Shown here: one piece after another, positions 1 through 8,288 of the stretch
Position numbering within the stretch: position 1 is the stretch's first letter
Layout of the letters: each line of letters starts with the position of its first letter
DNA from: Sulfitobacter mediterraneus
GTDB taxonomy: Bacteria; Pseudomonadota; Alphaproteobacteria; Rhodobacterales; Rhodobacteraceae
Assembly: GCF_003054325.1 (NCBI RefSeq)
Contig: NZ_QBKU01000008.1
Location: forward strand, 124,001 to 188,000
Direction: 5' to 3'
Length of the DNA: 64,000 nucleotides
The notes under the pieces: model-generated
What the model saw: the letters and a program-made list of their open reading frames with translations, nothing else
What the model was told of the DNA's origin: nothing
Database searches by the model: none
Translations under genes and position numbers: made by a program

Positions 1-1053
1 GGAAGGCAGGAACCCGCGATAGGGGTCTTCGGCATAAAGACGGTTCTCAATCGCCCAGCCATTCAGCTTCACATCCGATTGTTTGATCGACAGTTTCTCG
101 CCATTGGCCACGCGGATCATCTCTTCGACCAAATCAACGCCAGTGATCAACTCGGTCACAGGGTGTTCCACCTGCAAACGGGTGTTCATCTCAAGGAAGT
201 AAAAATTCTTGTCACCATCAACGATAAATTCCACCGTCCCGGCAGAGGCATAATCAACCGCCAGCGCCAGCGCGACCGCCTGTTCGCCCATGGCCTTGCG
301 GGTGGCCTCATCAAGGAAGGGCGATGGCGCCTCTTCAACGACTTTTTGGTTACGGCGTTGGATCGAGCATTCCCGCTCGCCCAGATAGACACCGTTGCCA
401 TGGCTGTCACAGAGCACCTGAATCTCAATGTGGCGCGGTTGCGTGACGAACTTTTCGATAAAGATCCGGTCATCGCCAAAGGAATTGGTCGCCTCGTTCT
501 TGGACGATTGGAACCCCTCGCGGGCCTCTTCGTCATTCCAGGCAATCCGCATGCCCTTGCCGCCGCCCCCGGCGGAGGCCTTGAGCATCACCGGATAGCC
601 AACTTCATTGGAAATCTTGACCGCCTCATCAGCGTCCTCGATCAGGCCCATGTAGCCCGGCACGGTGGAGACCCCGGCTTCCTGCGCGATTTTCTTGGAG
701 GTGATTTTGTCCCCCATCTTTTCAATCGCACCCACTGGCGGGCCGACAAAGGCCACACCGGCCGCCGAAAGCGCCTCGGCGAACTTGCTGTTTTCGGACA
801 GGAACCCATAACCGGGATGCACGGCCTCGGCGCCCGAAGATTTGATCGCCTCCATCACCTTGTCAATGACGATATAGGACTGGTTCGCAGGGGGCGGGCC
901 AATATGCACGGCCTCATCCGCCATCTGCACATGCAGTGCTTGCGCATCCGCGTCCGAATATATTGCGACAGTGGTGATGCCCATCTTACGGGCGGTCTTG
1001 ATAACGCGGCAGGCAATCTCGCCCCGATTGGCGATCAGGATTTTCTTGAACAT
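1..1053 (-). CDS. pccA: Propionyl/acetyl-CoA carboxylase biotin-carboxylase subunit, N-terminal 351 codons (cut by window edge)
   Basis: Alpha subunit of propionyl-CoA carboxylase; it carboxylates biotin with ATP and bicarbonate so that PccB can make methylmalonyl-CoA. The protein begins [16 protein letters not shown], the classic biotin-carboxylase start, and carries the ATP-grasp glycine-rich loop [12 protein letters not shown] near residue 165 and [14 protein letters not shown] near residue 285. The visible part stops at GFLPS, so the rest of the carboxylase C-domain and the biotin-carrier domain lie outside the window; the family is usually about 670-680 residues. The ATG at 1053 has a GAAGGA ribosome site about 8 bases upstream. 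It lies downstream of pccB on the same strand, separated by small genes. Biotin carboxylase is certain; propionyl-CoA specificity follows from pccB and the PccR-type regulator nearby. Confidence 0.95.
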   Translation of the reverse strand, partial: MFKKILIANRGEIACRVIKTARKMGITTVAIYSDADAQALHVQMADEAVHIGPPPANQSYIVIDKVMEAIKSSGAEAVHPGYGFLSENSKFAEALSAAGVAFVGPPVGAIEKMGDKITSKKIAQEAGVSTVPGYMGLIEDADEAVKISNEVGYPVMLKASAGGGGKGMRIAWNDEEAREGFQSSKNEATNSFGDDRIFIEKFVTQPRHIEIQVLCDSHGNGVYLGERECSIQRRNQKVVEEAPSPFLDEATRKAMGEQAVALALAVDYASAGTVEFIVDGDKNFYFLEMNTRLQVEHPVTELITGVDLVEEMIRVANGEKLSIKQSDVKLNGWAIENRLYAEDPYRGFLPS

Positions 1054-1084
1054 GGGATATCCTTCTGGGTCTTGAGGAAAACAC

Positions 1085-1118
1085 AAAAACCCTGTCGCAG
1101 CGAAGGCTGCGCAGGGTT
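1085..1118 (-). terminator. Hairpin terminator after the glycine-zipper lipoprotein gene
   Basis: On the minus strand AACCCTG (1118-1112) pairs with CAGGGTT (1094-1088), with an inner GCAGC/GCTGC stem, and a run of five T follows. It sits 36 bases before the pccA start, so it should limit read-through into pccA or act as an attenuator. Confidence 0.65.
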
Positions 1119-1188
1119 CAAATAAGCGGGTGCCAGGCGGGCGGGCCAAATAACGCGGCCTGCCGTTTTGGCAATGATTAGAGAGGGA

Positions 1189-1395
1189 TCAGTTGCACTT
1201 GCCCGGATTGAGCTGGCAATAGGCGATGTTGCCCGCAGCACCGATGGCCGCACCTTGCGCAAGGCTGCCGCTGGTGATGGCCGCAGCGCCCGCGCCAATG
1301 GCCGCGCCGCCAAGCGCCTGTTCGCCAAGCGTGTCACCGCAAGCGGCCAAACCGCCGCAGGCCGCAAGACTGAGAATGATATGTTTGATGGACAT
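1189..1395 (-). CDS. Small glycine-zipper lipoprotein
   Basis: A 68-residue protein with a lipoprotein-type signal: hydrophobic residues 5-12 and two possible lipobox cysteines, LAAC at 13 and at 19. The mature part is rich in Gly and Ala (GGAAIGAGAAAITSG, AAIGAAGNIAY), as in glycine-zipper outer-membrane lipoproteins of the Rick-17kDa/OmpA-linker type. It ends CQLNPGKCN with two Cys that may pair. It probably sits in the periplasm or outer membrane. It lies between two terminator-like hairpins (1508-1547 upstream, 1085-1118 downstream), so it may form its own transcript inside the pcc cluster. Its function is unknown. Confidence 0.8.
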   Translation of the reverse strand: MSIKHIILSLAACGGLAACGDTLGEQALGGAAIGAGAAAITSGSLAQGAAIGAAGNIAYCQLNPGKCN

Positions 1396-1720
1396 CTGCC
1401 TGTTCCTTCACTGCTTTTATATGCAGGAACAACGCGGCACGCGCCCAATGGTTCCGCGCAGCCGGGCCGATCCTGTGCCTGACCATCCAGACCGCGCCAC
1501 CTGCGGGAAAAAACGGGCAGCACATTCGGGGGGACGGTGCGCTGCCCATAAGGGGAAGGGGTTTGGTCTTGATGTGCAAACAGCGCATGGTTTTTGGTCG
1601 CGCCGCCTGCAGGTCCGACCCTGTCCAAATCCGCCCCAAGGGCCAAGCCCGACGCGCCCCATGCCGAAAAATCGGCTGAGGATCGCGCAAATGCGGGGAG
1701 GAGTGGCGCAAACATGCCGA
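1396..1720. other. 325-base gap within the pcc cluster, no convincing gene
   Basis: Several frames are open here on both strands, but their translations are Arg/Pro/Trp-rich and have no family signature or ribosome site. The recognisable content is the hairpin terminator at 1508-1547 and, nearer 1395, presumably the promoter of the small lipoprotein gene. Confidence 0.6.
1508..1547 (-). terminator. Rho-independent terminator downstream of the 119-residue conserved gene
   Basis: Read on the minus strand, GGGCAGC (1547-1541) pairs with GCTGCCC (1521-1515) around a 19-base loop. The stem is followed by G and six T (1513-1508). Confidence 0.65.
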
Positions 1721-2080
1721 TTACCCCTCAAACGCTTCGGGGAAAGCGGCGCGGGCCATTGCTTCGTCGATGACCATGATGGCTTCGTAGTCTGCCGGAT
1801 CGAAGGGATCGGTGGCAGGCAAAACCTCACGGCCAAACAGCCACGACAGACGCCCCGCATCCAGATTGCCCCGCTCAAACGGTTGATCACCAAATGCCTC
1901 CCACAAGGCCTTCATAAAGGCGGCATCGGCCCGGCGATCCGGCGGGCGACGATCTGGGCGACGCTCGCGCCGGGTGATCGGCGTGACCCCCTTGGGGTTT
2001 GGGCGGCGAATGGTGAATTGAAAGTCAGTGCCGGGCAAACGGCCCGGAAACCCGCGGTGTTTCAACATATAGGCAGGCAT
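1721..2080 (-). CDS. Conserved hypothetical protein of the pcc cluster
   Basis: A 119-residue cytosolic protein of unknown function. It starts MPAYMLKHRGFPGRLPGTDF, has a very basic stretch at about 30-50 (RRERRPDRRPPDRR), and an acidic C-terminal half (FDPADYEAIMVIDEAMARAAF). No signal peptide or membrane segment is seen. I chose the ATG at 2080 because AGGAGG lies 9 bases upstream; a TTG further upstream would place the ribosome site inside the gene. The basic patch could contact nucleic acid or a partner protein, but that is a guess. As I recall, similar small genes occur between pccB and pccA in other roseobacters. Confidence 0.8.
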   Translation of the reverse strand: MPAYMLKHRGFPGRLPGTDFQFTIRRPNPKGVTPITRRERRPDRRPPDRRADAAFMKALWEAFGDQPFERGNLDAGRLSWLFGREVLPATDPFDPADYEAIMVIDEAMARAAFPEAFEG

Positions 2081-2146
2081 CACACACCCTCCTGACAAAG
2101 GGTGGTGGGGATCAAGGCAGGCGGGGTCGCCTGCCTTGTAACAGAC

Positions 2147-2293
2147 TTACTTGTATTTGCCTGTGTATGTGGGCTCAACCGAGATGGGCTCTGGGTCGAC
2201 AACCACGAATTCTTCTTCGGTCTGGCCGCTTGTACATGCGGCAACAACGGCAACAAAGCCGAGCGTTGCCAACAGTTTGATGCTCTTTGACAT
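2147..2293 (-). CDS. 48-residue lipoprotein
   Basis: A very small gene. The translation starts MSKSIKLLATLGFVAVVAAC, a signal peptide with the lipobox VVAAC at Cys20. An acidic, Pro-containing tail follows (TSGQTEEEFVVVDPEPISVE, ending YTGKYK). An AGGAG ribosome site precedes the ATG at 2293. Processing would leave a 29-residue lipopeptide anchored in a membrane. It lies 66 bases upstream of the 119-residue gene on the same strand, so the two are probably co-transcribed. Its role is unknown. Confidence 0.8.
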   Translation of the reverse strand: MSKSIKLLATLGFVAVVAACTSGQTEEEFVVVDPEPISVEPTYTGKYK

Positions 2294-2507
2294 CTGTGTC
2301 TCCTGTCATTGTTGATGGGGCGCTGCACTGCTAGATGCCTCGCACGCCCCGGTTCTGAGGTAAGGAATACATGGGTATGCCTTGGCCGCAGAATAAGCAA
2401 AACGCCTGTCGATTGATATGGTTCCGCCGTCAATCGGCGGGTTTGTGACGCCAAAGCCTCATTCATTCGTGTCTGTGGCAAACCGCCCCCTACATGTTGT
2501 GGTTGCA

Positions 2508-2882
2508 TCAGTAACTCTCCCAAATACAGGAGCCATTATCGGCGCGAAACGCTTCGAAAAACTGGGTTGCATCCGGGTCGGCCACGCCAAATTCGGTGGG
2601 CCGGTCGGCCAGCGACACAACGATCACATCCCCGTCCAATTCGAAATCCGAGATATAGGTCAGCGCAGTTTCCTGGCACAGATGCAGCATGTCCTGCGCG
2701 TTGACCTCGGCCATCGCATCATCACGAGAGATCTTCGGCGCAACAAACCGGAACCGCAGCCAGATCTCGTCGCCCAGATCGTCAATCAGCACCTCTTGCA
2801 GATCCACAGGTTGCCCCGATGGCACCTCGAAGGACCAGACAGGCGTCGCTGCCAGCAACAGTGCAAAAGCCAGACGGATCAT
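2508..2882 (-). CDS. DUF6497 family periplasmic protein
   Basis: A 124-residue protein with an N-terminal signal peptide (MIRLAFALLLAATPVWSFE, cleavage likely after position 17). The mature domain resembles Rhodobacteraceae DUF6497: PSGQPVDLQEVLIDDLGDE, then WLRFRFVAPKI, with Cys residues in LHLCQE and NGSCIWE that may form a disulfide. Its ATG overlaps the stop of the upstream cupin gene by four bases (ATGA), so it is translationally coupled to that gene. Export to the periplasm is a fair inference; the biochemical role is not known. Confidence 0.8.
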   Translation of the reverse strand: MIRLAFALLLAATPVWSFEVPSGQPVDLQEVLIDDLGDEIWLRFRFVAPKISRDDAMAEVNAQDMLHLCQETALTYISDFELDGDVIVVSLADRPTEFGVADPDATQFFEAFRADNGSCIWESY

Positions 2883-3274
2883 GGCGCGTCTTCCTCTTGG
2901 GTGGCAAAATCGGCGGGCGAGATGATCTCGATCAGCTCCATATCATCAGAATGGCGCAGTTCGCGGTGTTTGATGCCTGGCGGCTGTAACACACAAGACC
3001 CGGCCCGCAGCAGATGCTCCCCCTGCCCCTCATATTCGAACACCACCCAGCCTTGGGTGACATAGACCATCTGAAAATCCAACTCGTGCGAATGCCATGC
3101 ACCGGGGCTTTCCATCCCCGGAACCGCGCGGATCACATGGGCGCCGTAGCCGCCCTTGGTCGCATCCTTGATGCCCAGATCACGATACTCAAAAAACGGC
3201 CGCAGGCCCGCACCCTCGAATTTGCCATCATCCGCATGGGCGATGGCGAAGGCTTGGTTTTTGAAAAGGGTCAT
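2879..3274 (-). CDS. Cupin domain protein
   Basis: A 131-residue single-domain cupin. The metal-site motif is visible as WHSHELDFQMVYVTQGWVVF (about 60-80), with WHxHxxxFQ matching the first cupin box; the second box is GSCVLQPPGIKHRE (about 92-105), ending in a likely metal-binding His. A GAGAGGAT ribosome site precedes the ATG at 3274. It overlaps the DUF6497 gene by four bases. Single-domain cupins bind small molecules or catalyse diverse reactions, so the substrate cannot be named. Its place in the pcc cluster suggests shared expression only. Confidence 0.85.
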   Translation of the reverse strand: MTLFKNQAFAIAHADDGKFEGAGLRPFFEYRDLGIKDATKGGYGAHVIRAVPGMESPGAWHSHELDFQMVYVTQGWVVFEYEGQGEHLLRAGSCVLQPPGIKHRELRHSDDMELIEIISPADFATQEEDAP

Positions 3275-3434
3275 AGCAAAATCCTCTCAATCCTGCGCGA
3301 ACCGTGCCTTACGCAGCGCCAATGACCGCTTCGCAAACATGATAGGTGCTGTGTCGCTAATTGATAAGCTCGCACAAAGCTCCAATCTGCAGGCCAGAGA
3401 CGCCTCTGTGCTGTTTTCTTGTTGCAAGCTATCA

Positions 3435-3875
3435 CTACAAGAACTCGCAGGTCTTTGCCCTTACGTCTGCAATGACGATTACACGCCCGACGGCCGGAAT
3501 CCCTCGATAGTCCGAGGCCACACGAGGTGCGCGGTTTATCCAGAAAAGCCTGACTTCTATCTTTTCAGGCCGCTGTCCTTTTCTCGAGCCAAAGGCCACT
3601 AGCTCGCGAAAGTACTGACGACAAAGACTGAGGCCCTTCGTTGCATTCTCTTGCTTATCCCGACGCTTGTACCGCGCGTCTGTCCAAAAGTTCGCATACA
3701 AAAGTTTAGTCTTTGTGCCATCTTCGAGTGTCAAAACTGCATTAGCTCCCGCCCCAAAACAGACACGTCCATTTTTGAATTCATGCGGCGGGTTTTGACC
3801 AACGCAAAGTAGCCCGGACTGAGCTTGAAACGCCAAGCCAAAGCAAAGAAAGAGGCAAAGAGATACAAACCGCAT
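3435..3875 (-). CDS. Small exported protein of unknown function, just downstream of pccB
   Basis: A 146-residue protein with signal peptide MRFVSLCLFLCFGLAFQAQS. The mature part is basic (KTKLLYANFWTDARYKRRDKQE, RKGQRPEKIEVRLFW) and has several Cys (LLCVGQ, RVCFG, LSLCRQ, KTCEF), which suggests a disulfide-stabilised periplasmic fold. Its base composition is visibly more AT-rich than pccB, and codons such as AAA, AGA and TTT are more frequent than in neighbouring genes. It begins only 9 bases after the pccB stop, so it should be on the pccB transcript. I do not recognise a family. Confidence 0.7.
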   Translation of the reverse strand: MRFVSLCLFLCFGLAFQAQSGLLCVGQNPPHEFKNGRVCFGAGANAVLTLEDGTKTKLLYANFWTDARYKRRDKQENATKGLSLCRQYFRELVAFGSRKGQRPEKIEVRLFWINRAPRVASDYRGIPAVGRVIVIADVRAKTCEFL

Positions 3876-3884
3876 ATCACCACC

Positions 3885-5417
3885 TCACAACGGAATGTTG
3901 TCGTGCTTTTTCCAAGGCCGGTTGACCTTCTTGTTCCGCAAGGATGCAAAGGCCCGCGCGATCCGCTTGCGCGTGGTGCGCGGCTGAATCACCTCGTCGA
4001 TGAACCCGCGCTCTGCGGCGACAAAGGGATTGGCGAACCGGTCTTCATAATCCTTGGTGTGCTGCGCGATCTTTTCTGCATCGCCCAGATCCTGACGGTG
4101 AATGATCTCTGTTGCGCCCTTGGCGCCCATCACGGCCACCTCGGCTGTCGGCCAGGCATAGTTGAAATCGGACCGCAGGTGTTTGGACGCCATCACGTCA
4201 TAGGCCCCGCCATAGGCCTTGCGGGTGATCACCGTCACCATCGGCACGGTCGCCTCGCCATAAGCAAACAGCAGCTTTGCACCGTGTTTGATCACGCCGC
4301 CATATTCCTGACTGGTGCCGGGCAGAAAGCCGGGCACATCGACCAGCGTCAGCAGCGGGATTTCAAAGGCATCGCAGAACCGCACAAACCGTGCCGCCTT
4401 GCGAGAGCTGTCAATGTCCAGACAGCCCGCCAAAACCATCGGTTGGTTTGCCACCACACCCACAGTGCGCCCCTCAAGGCGGACAAAACCGGTGATGATG
4501 TTCTTGGCGAAATCTTCCTGAATCTCGTAAAAATCACCCTCATCCGCCAGCTTTTGGATCAGCTCTTTCATGTCGTAGGGTGTGTTTGGATTGGCCGGAA
4601 CCAAGGTATCAAGCGAGGCTTCAATCCGGTCCGGCTCATCAAAGAACGGGCGCACGGGTGGCATCTGGGTGTTGTTGGCCGGCAGGAAATCGACCAGGCG
4701 GCGCACCTCTGCCAGGGCTTCCACATCGTTTTCAAACGCCGCATCCGCCACCGAGGATTTGCGGGTGTGGGTTGTTGCCCCGCCCAGCTCTTCAGCGGTG
4801 ACAACCTCGTTGGTCACGGTCTTGACCACATCAGGGCCGGTCACGAACATGTAAGAGGTGTCTTTGACCATAAAGATAAAGTCGGTCATCGCAGGGGAAT
4901 AGACCGCGCCGCCTGCACATGGCCCCATGATGACACTGATCTGCGGGATCACGCCGGAGGCTTCGATGTTGCGCTGGAACACTTCGGCATAACCGGCGAG
5001 CGATGCAACGCCTTCCTGAATACGCGCCCCGCCAGAATCGTTGATGCCAATCACGGGTGCGCCGTTCTGGATCGCCATATCCTGAATTTTGCAGATCTTC
5101 TGCGCGTGGGTTTCGGACAGTGATCCACCAAAGACCGTGAAATCCTGACTGAACACATAGACCAGACGGCCATTGATCGTCCCCCAGCCGGTAACCACGC
5201 CATCACCCGCAGGCTTTTGTTTTTCCATGCCAAAATCGGTACAGCGATGGGTGACAAACATGTCAAACTCTTCAAAGCTGCCCTCATCGAGCAACAATTC
5301 GACCCGTTCCCGCGCGGTCAGTTTGCCGCGCCCGTGTTGCGCGTCGATGCGTTTTTGACCACCGCCAAGGCGCGCGGTTTCGCGGCGCTCTTCAAGCTGT
5401 TCCAGAATATCTTTCAT
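3885..5417 (-). CDS. pccB: Propionyl-CoA carboxylase, carboxyltransferase (beta) subunit
   Basis: Transfers the carboxyl group from biotin to propionyl-CoA, giving methylmalonyl-CoA. The 510 residues match the family length and open [20 protein letters not shown]. The crotonase-like carboxyltransferase domains show [19 protein letters not shown] and [20 protein letters not shown] in the N-half, and [36 protein letters not shown] and [17 protein letters not shown] in the C-half. The acyl-CoA carboxylase oxyanion-hole glycines are present. The ATG at 5417 was chosen because the family starts MKDI; the frame stays open upstream but that part is not conserved. PccR-type TTTGCAAA blocks lie in the divergent promoter region, so induction by propionyl-CoA is expected. 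Confidence 0.96.
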   Translation of the reverse strand: MKDILEQLEERRETARLGGGQKRIDAQHGRGKLTARERVELLLDEGSFEEFDMFVTHRCTDFGMEKQKPAGDGVVTGWGTINGRLVYVFSQDFTVFGGSLSETHAQKICKIQDMAIQNGAPVIGINDSGGARIQEGVASLAGYAEVFQRNIEASGVIPQISVIMGPCAGGAVYSPAMTDFIFMVKDTSYMFVTGPDVVKTVTNEVVTAEELGGATTHTRKSSVADAAFENDVEALAEVRRLVDFLPANNTQMPPVRPFFDEPDRIEASLDTLVPANPNTPYDMKELIQKLADEGDFYEIQEDFAKNIITGFVRLEGRTVGVVANQPMVLAGCLDIDSSRKAARFVRFCDAFEIPLLTLVDVPGFLPGTSQEYGGVIKHGAKLLFAYGEATVPMVTVITRKAYGGAYDVMASKHLRSDFNYAWPTAEVAVMGAKGATEIIHRQDLGDAEKIAQHTKDYEDRFANPFVAAERGFIDEVIQPRTTRKRIARAFASLRNKKVNRPWKKHDNIPL

Positions 5418-5586
5418 GGTGAACCCCTGCATAAGTTTGGCACATCTTATCCAAGCGAGGGCGGCAGCCAAAGTGAATTTGTGAATATTTGCAAAGTATT
5501 TCCATCATGGATGCAGCTAATTGCAAACTTGCAAATTCGCCCACCTTCTCTGGACATTGCCCAGACATGGGAATACTTGCATTTGC
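5418..5586. promoter_or_regulatory. Divergent pccB / MFS control region with PccR-type sites
   Basis: A perfect palindrome TTTGCAAA lies at 5488-5495, preceded by a degenerate block TTTGTGAA (5478-5485). A tandem pair ATTGCAAA/CTTGCAAA lies at 5520-5535, and further TTGCA cores at 5577-5587 reach the MFS start codon. The PccR site of Rhodobacter sphaeroides is known to be built of TTTGCAAA blocks. The same blocks recur before the regulator gene at 6839-6877. Confidence 0.75.
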
Positions 5587-6810
5587 ATGAATGCCCCTCC
5601 CGTTATCCGGTTTCTGGATCGGACCACCCCACCGCATATCTCGACATTGATCCTCCTCGCGGGGCTGTCTGCGATGGTGATGAACATTTTCCTACCCAGC
5701 CTGCCCTATATGGCAGAGTATTTCGGCACGGATTACGCGGTGATGCAGCTATCGGTGCCGCTGTTCCTGTTTTGCAGCGGTATTTTGCAACTCTTCATCG
5801 GCCCGATCTCTGACAATCTGGGGCGCCGCAAGGTAATGATGGGCGGGCTTGTCCTGTTCATCGGGGCGACTTTGGGCTGTATCTACGCGCCCAACGCCAC
5901 CGTTTTCCTGATCTTTCGCATAGGCCAAGCCATCATCGCCACGGCAATGGTCCTCAGCCGCGCGGTGATCCGTGATCTGTATTCACAGGACCAATCCGCC
6001 TCGATGATGGGCTATGTCACCATGGGTGTGGCCCTTGTCCCGATGATCAGCCCGGCCATCGGGGGCGCAATTGAACAGGTCTTTGACTGGACTGTTACGT
6101 TCTGGTTGATGGCCGTTTTGGGCGGGGTGATTTTGTTGATCGTCTGGGCCGACATGGGCGAAACCGCCCGCCATTCCGGCAAGACCCTGATCGGCCAGTT
6201 CCGCGAGTACCCCGAACTTCTCCGCGCCCGACGGTTCTGGGGCTATGCGATGGCCTCCGGTTTTTGTTCCGGCGCGTTCTACGCCTATCTTGGTGGCGCG
6301 CCATTTGTGGGCAGCACGGTCTTTGGGCTGAACCCGTTCTGGCTTGGCATCTACTTCGGCGCCCCAGCCATCGGCTATTTTGCAGGCAACTTCCTCACCG
6401 GCCTCTACGCGGTCAAATTCGGCATCAACGCCATGGTGCTTTGGGGCTGTATCGCCAATGCACTGGGAGGCGCGGTGTCTTTGCTAATTTTCCTCAGCGG
6501 ATATGGCACCGCTGAAACCTTCTTTGGACTGATGACATTGGTCGGCCTTGGCAATGGCCTGTGTATACCCAATGCTGCCGCTGGCATGTTGTCTGTGCGC
6601 CCCCATCTGGCGGGCACAGCCTCCGGCCTTGGCGGCGCGATCATGATCGGCGGCGGATCCGGCCTTGCGGTGTTGGCCGGTGCGCTCCTGACCCCCGAAA
6701 CAGGCGCCTATCCCCTGCTGTGGCTCATGCTGCTGACGGCCATCGCCGGTGTTATCTCAATCGCGCTGGTGATCCGCCGCGAAAAAGCACTGGGATTAGC
6801 ATTACGTTAA
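5587..6810 (+). CDS. Bcr/CflA-type MFS exporter
   Basis: A 407-residue, 12-helix major-facilitator drug:H+ antiporter. It shows the DHA1 Bcr/CflA landmarks: FLPSLPYMAEYFG in helix 1, QLSVPLFLFCSGILQLFIGP in helix 2, and loop motif A as ISDNLGRRKVMM. Later come RAVIRDLYS and PMISPAIGGAIE. The ATG at 5587 gives the normal N-terminus; an upstream in-frame TTG lies inside the operator repeats and is unlikely. The ribosome site is weak. It is divergent from pccB and 77 bases upstream of the pccR-like gene on the same strand, so it shares the propionyl-CoA control region. Export of an acid or toxic by-product is possible; the substrate is unknown. Confidence 0.88.
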   Translation: MNAPPVIRFLDRTTPPHISTLILLAGLSAMVMNIFLPSLPYMAEYFGTDYAVMQLSVPLFLFCSGILQLFIGPISDNLGRRKVMMGGLVLFIGATLGCIYAPNATVFLIFRIGQAIIATAMVLSRAVIRDLYSQDQSASMMGYVTMGVALVPMISPAIGGAIEQVFDWTVTFWLMAVLGGVILLIVWADMGETARHSGKTLIGQFREYPELLRARRFWGYAMASGFCSGAFYAYLGGAPFVGSTVFGLNPFWLGIYFGAPAIGYFAGNFLTGLYAVKFGINAMVLWGCIANALGGAVSLLIFLSGYGTAETFFGLMTLVGLGNGLCIPNAAAGMLSVRPHLAGTASGLGGAIMIGGGSGLAVLAGALLTPETGAYPLLWLMLLTAIAGVISIALVIRREKALGLALR

Positions 6811-6838
6811 CTCTTTCACCGCACCTTGCTGCTGACAG

Positions 6839-6877
6839 TTTGCAAAGCTAGGCTATCGCAAACTGCAAAGTTGCAAA
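6839..6877 (+). promoter_or_regulatory. Repeated TTTGCAAA-type operator before the regulator gene
   Basis: A perfect TTTGCAAA lies at 6839-6846, followed by cores TCGCAAA (6856-6862), CTGCAAA (6863-6869) and TTGCAAA (6871-6877). The last two repeat the 8-base centre spacing seen before pccB. It ends 10 bases before the ATG of the PccR-like gene, so autoregulation is likely. Confidence 0.75.
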
Positions 6878-6887
6878 GGGCGGCGTC

Positions 6888-8288
6888 ATGGCCAATCAAA
6901 AACTCTATGCCGGGGCCAAGCTGCGCGAGCTGCGCACGCGGGTTGGTCTGACCCAAAAAGATTTTGCTGGCCGGCTCGGCGTGTCCCTGCCCTATCTCAA
7001 CCAGATGGAAAACAACAACCGTCCGGTCAGCACCACTGTTGTCCTGTCTTTGGTGACAGAGTTCGGTATGGACGTGAGCGAGCTTAGCACGGGTGACGGC
7101 GAACGCCTTGTCAGTGACATGCGCGAGGCACTGGCCGACCCGGTCTTTGGCGGGAACATGCCACCGCTCGCCGATCTGCGCCTTGCCGCATCCAACGCGC
7201 CGGGGCTGGCGCGGGCCTTTCTCGAATTACACCAAAGCTACCGCCAAACCCACGAACGCCTCGCCTCACTGGACGAGGCACTGGGCCGGGGTGACGCAAG
7301 CGCCTCCCCCTCGCCATGGGAAGAGGTGCGCGACTTCTTCCACTATTGCGACAACTACATCGACGCGGTTGACCGCGCCGCCGAACATTTCGCCAGCCGC
7401 GAAGGTGGGCATCACAACATGCGCGTTGCGGCTGCATCAGCCCTTGCCAACGCCGGGGTCAGCGTCAGCTTTGCCGATGCCGACCGCCTGCGCCAATACG
7501 ACCCTGCGCAAAAGGCACTGACCCTCTCGGCCCGCGCCGCACCTGAAACCCAGACCTTTCAAATGCTGCTGCAAGTTGCCCTCACCCGGCAGGAACCCCT
7601 GCTTGAGGCGACCCTCGATCTGGCCCGCTTTCACTCCACCGGTGCCCGCGAAATTGCCAAGATCGGTCTGGCCAACTATTTCGCCGGCGCCGCCTTGATG
7701 CCCTATGGCCAATTTCAAGACAAAGCACAGGACTGCCGCCATGATCTTGAGGTGCTGGCCGGACATTTTGGCGCCTCCATCGAACAGGTCGCGCACCGGC
7801 TTTCCACCCTGCAACGCCCCGGCGCCAAGGGCATCCCGTTCTTTTTTGTGCGGGTCGATCAGGCCGGCACCATCACCAAACGCCACTCTGCCACGCGCCT
7901 GCAATTTGCCCGTTTCGGCGGAGCCTGCCCGCTTTGGAATGTGCACCGCGCCTTTGAAACGCCGGGGCATTTCCTGCGGCAACTGGCCGAAACACCGGAC
8001 GGCGTGCGATATATATCGCTGGCTCGCGACATCACCAAACCGGGCGGCCGCTTTGGCGCGCCCGTGCGCCGCTACGCCATCGCATTGGGCTGCGAAGTGG
8101 GCCACGCGGATGCCTTGGTCTACGCAGATGGCATGGACACCAGCCGCGACAGCGCCTTTGAACCGATCGGGATTTCCTGCCGGATTTGCGAACGCAAGGG
8201 CTGTCACCAACGGGCGGTGCCGCCGCTGGAACGCCGCCTTGTCGTCGATCCGAACCGCCGCGATGTCCTGCCCTATCAGGTCGAATAA
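6888..8288 (+). CDS. pccR: Short-chain fatty acyl-CoA regulator (ScfR family, PccR/RamB type)
   Basis: A 466-residue transcription factor with the ScfR layout: an XRE helix-turn-helix at about 8-65 (LRELRTRVGLTQKDFAGRLG, then LPYLNQMENNNRPVS), a central IrrE-like domain at about 150-280 that has lost the HExxH protease motif, and a C-terminal Cys-rich domain ending SCRICERKGCHQRAVPP, typical of DUF2083. Family members sense acyl-CoA esters: RamB acetyl-CoA metabolism, PccR propionyl-CoA. The pcc context and TTTGCAAA boxes at both promoters favour PccR. The ATG at 6888 lies just after those boxes. It is expected to activate or repress pccB and itself according to propionyl-CoA. Confidence 0.9.
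   Translation: MANQKLYAGAKLRELRTRVGLTQKDFAGRLGVSLPYLNQMENNNRPVSTTVVLSLVTEFGMDVSELSTGDGERLVSDMREALADPVFGGNMPPLADLRLAASNAPGLARAFLELHQSYRQTHERLASLDEALGRGDASASPSPWEEVRDFFHYCDNYIDAVDRAAEHFASREGGHHNMRVAAASALANAGVSVSFADADRLRQYDPAQKALTLSARAAPETQTFQMLLQVALTRQEPLLEATLDLARFHSTGAREIAKIGLANYFAGAALMPYGQFQDKAQDCRHDLEVLAGHFGASIEQVAHRLSTLQRPGAKGIPFFFVRVDQAGTITKRHSATRLQFARFGGACPLWNVHRAFETPGHFLRQLAETPDGVRYISLARDITKPGGRFGAPVRRYAIALGCEVGHADALVYADGMDTSRDSAFEPIGISCRICERKGCHQRAVPPLERRLVVDPNRRDVLPYQVE

Noticed and set aside
79..1125. Open plus-strand frame opposite pccA
   Set aside because: Antisense shadow of the biotin-carboxylase gene; its translation is rich in His, Arg and Gly without any domain.
1334..1893. 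Overlapping minus-strand frames in the 1396-1720 spacer
   Set aside because: They are Arg/Pro/Trp-rich, have no ribosome site and cross a terminator hairpin.
3825..5123. Long open plus-strand frame opposite pccB
   Set aside because: It has no ribosome site or family motifs and lies entirely antisense to a certain gene. High-GC codon bias keeps antisense frames open in this genome.
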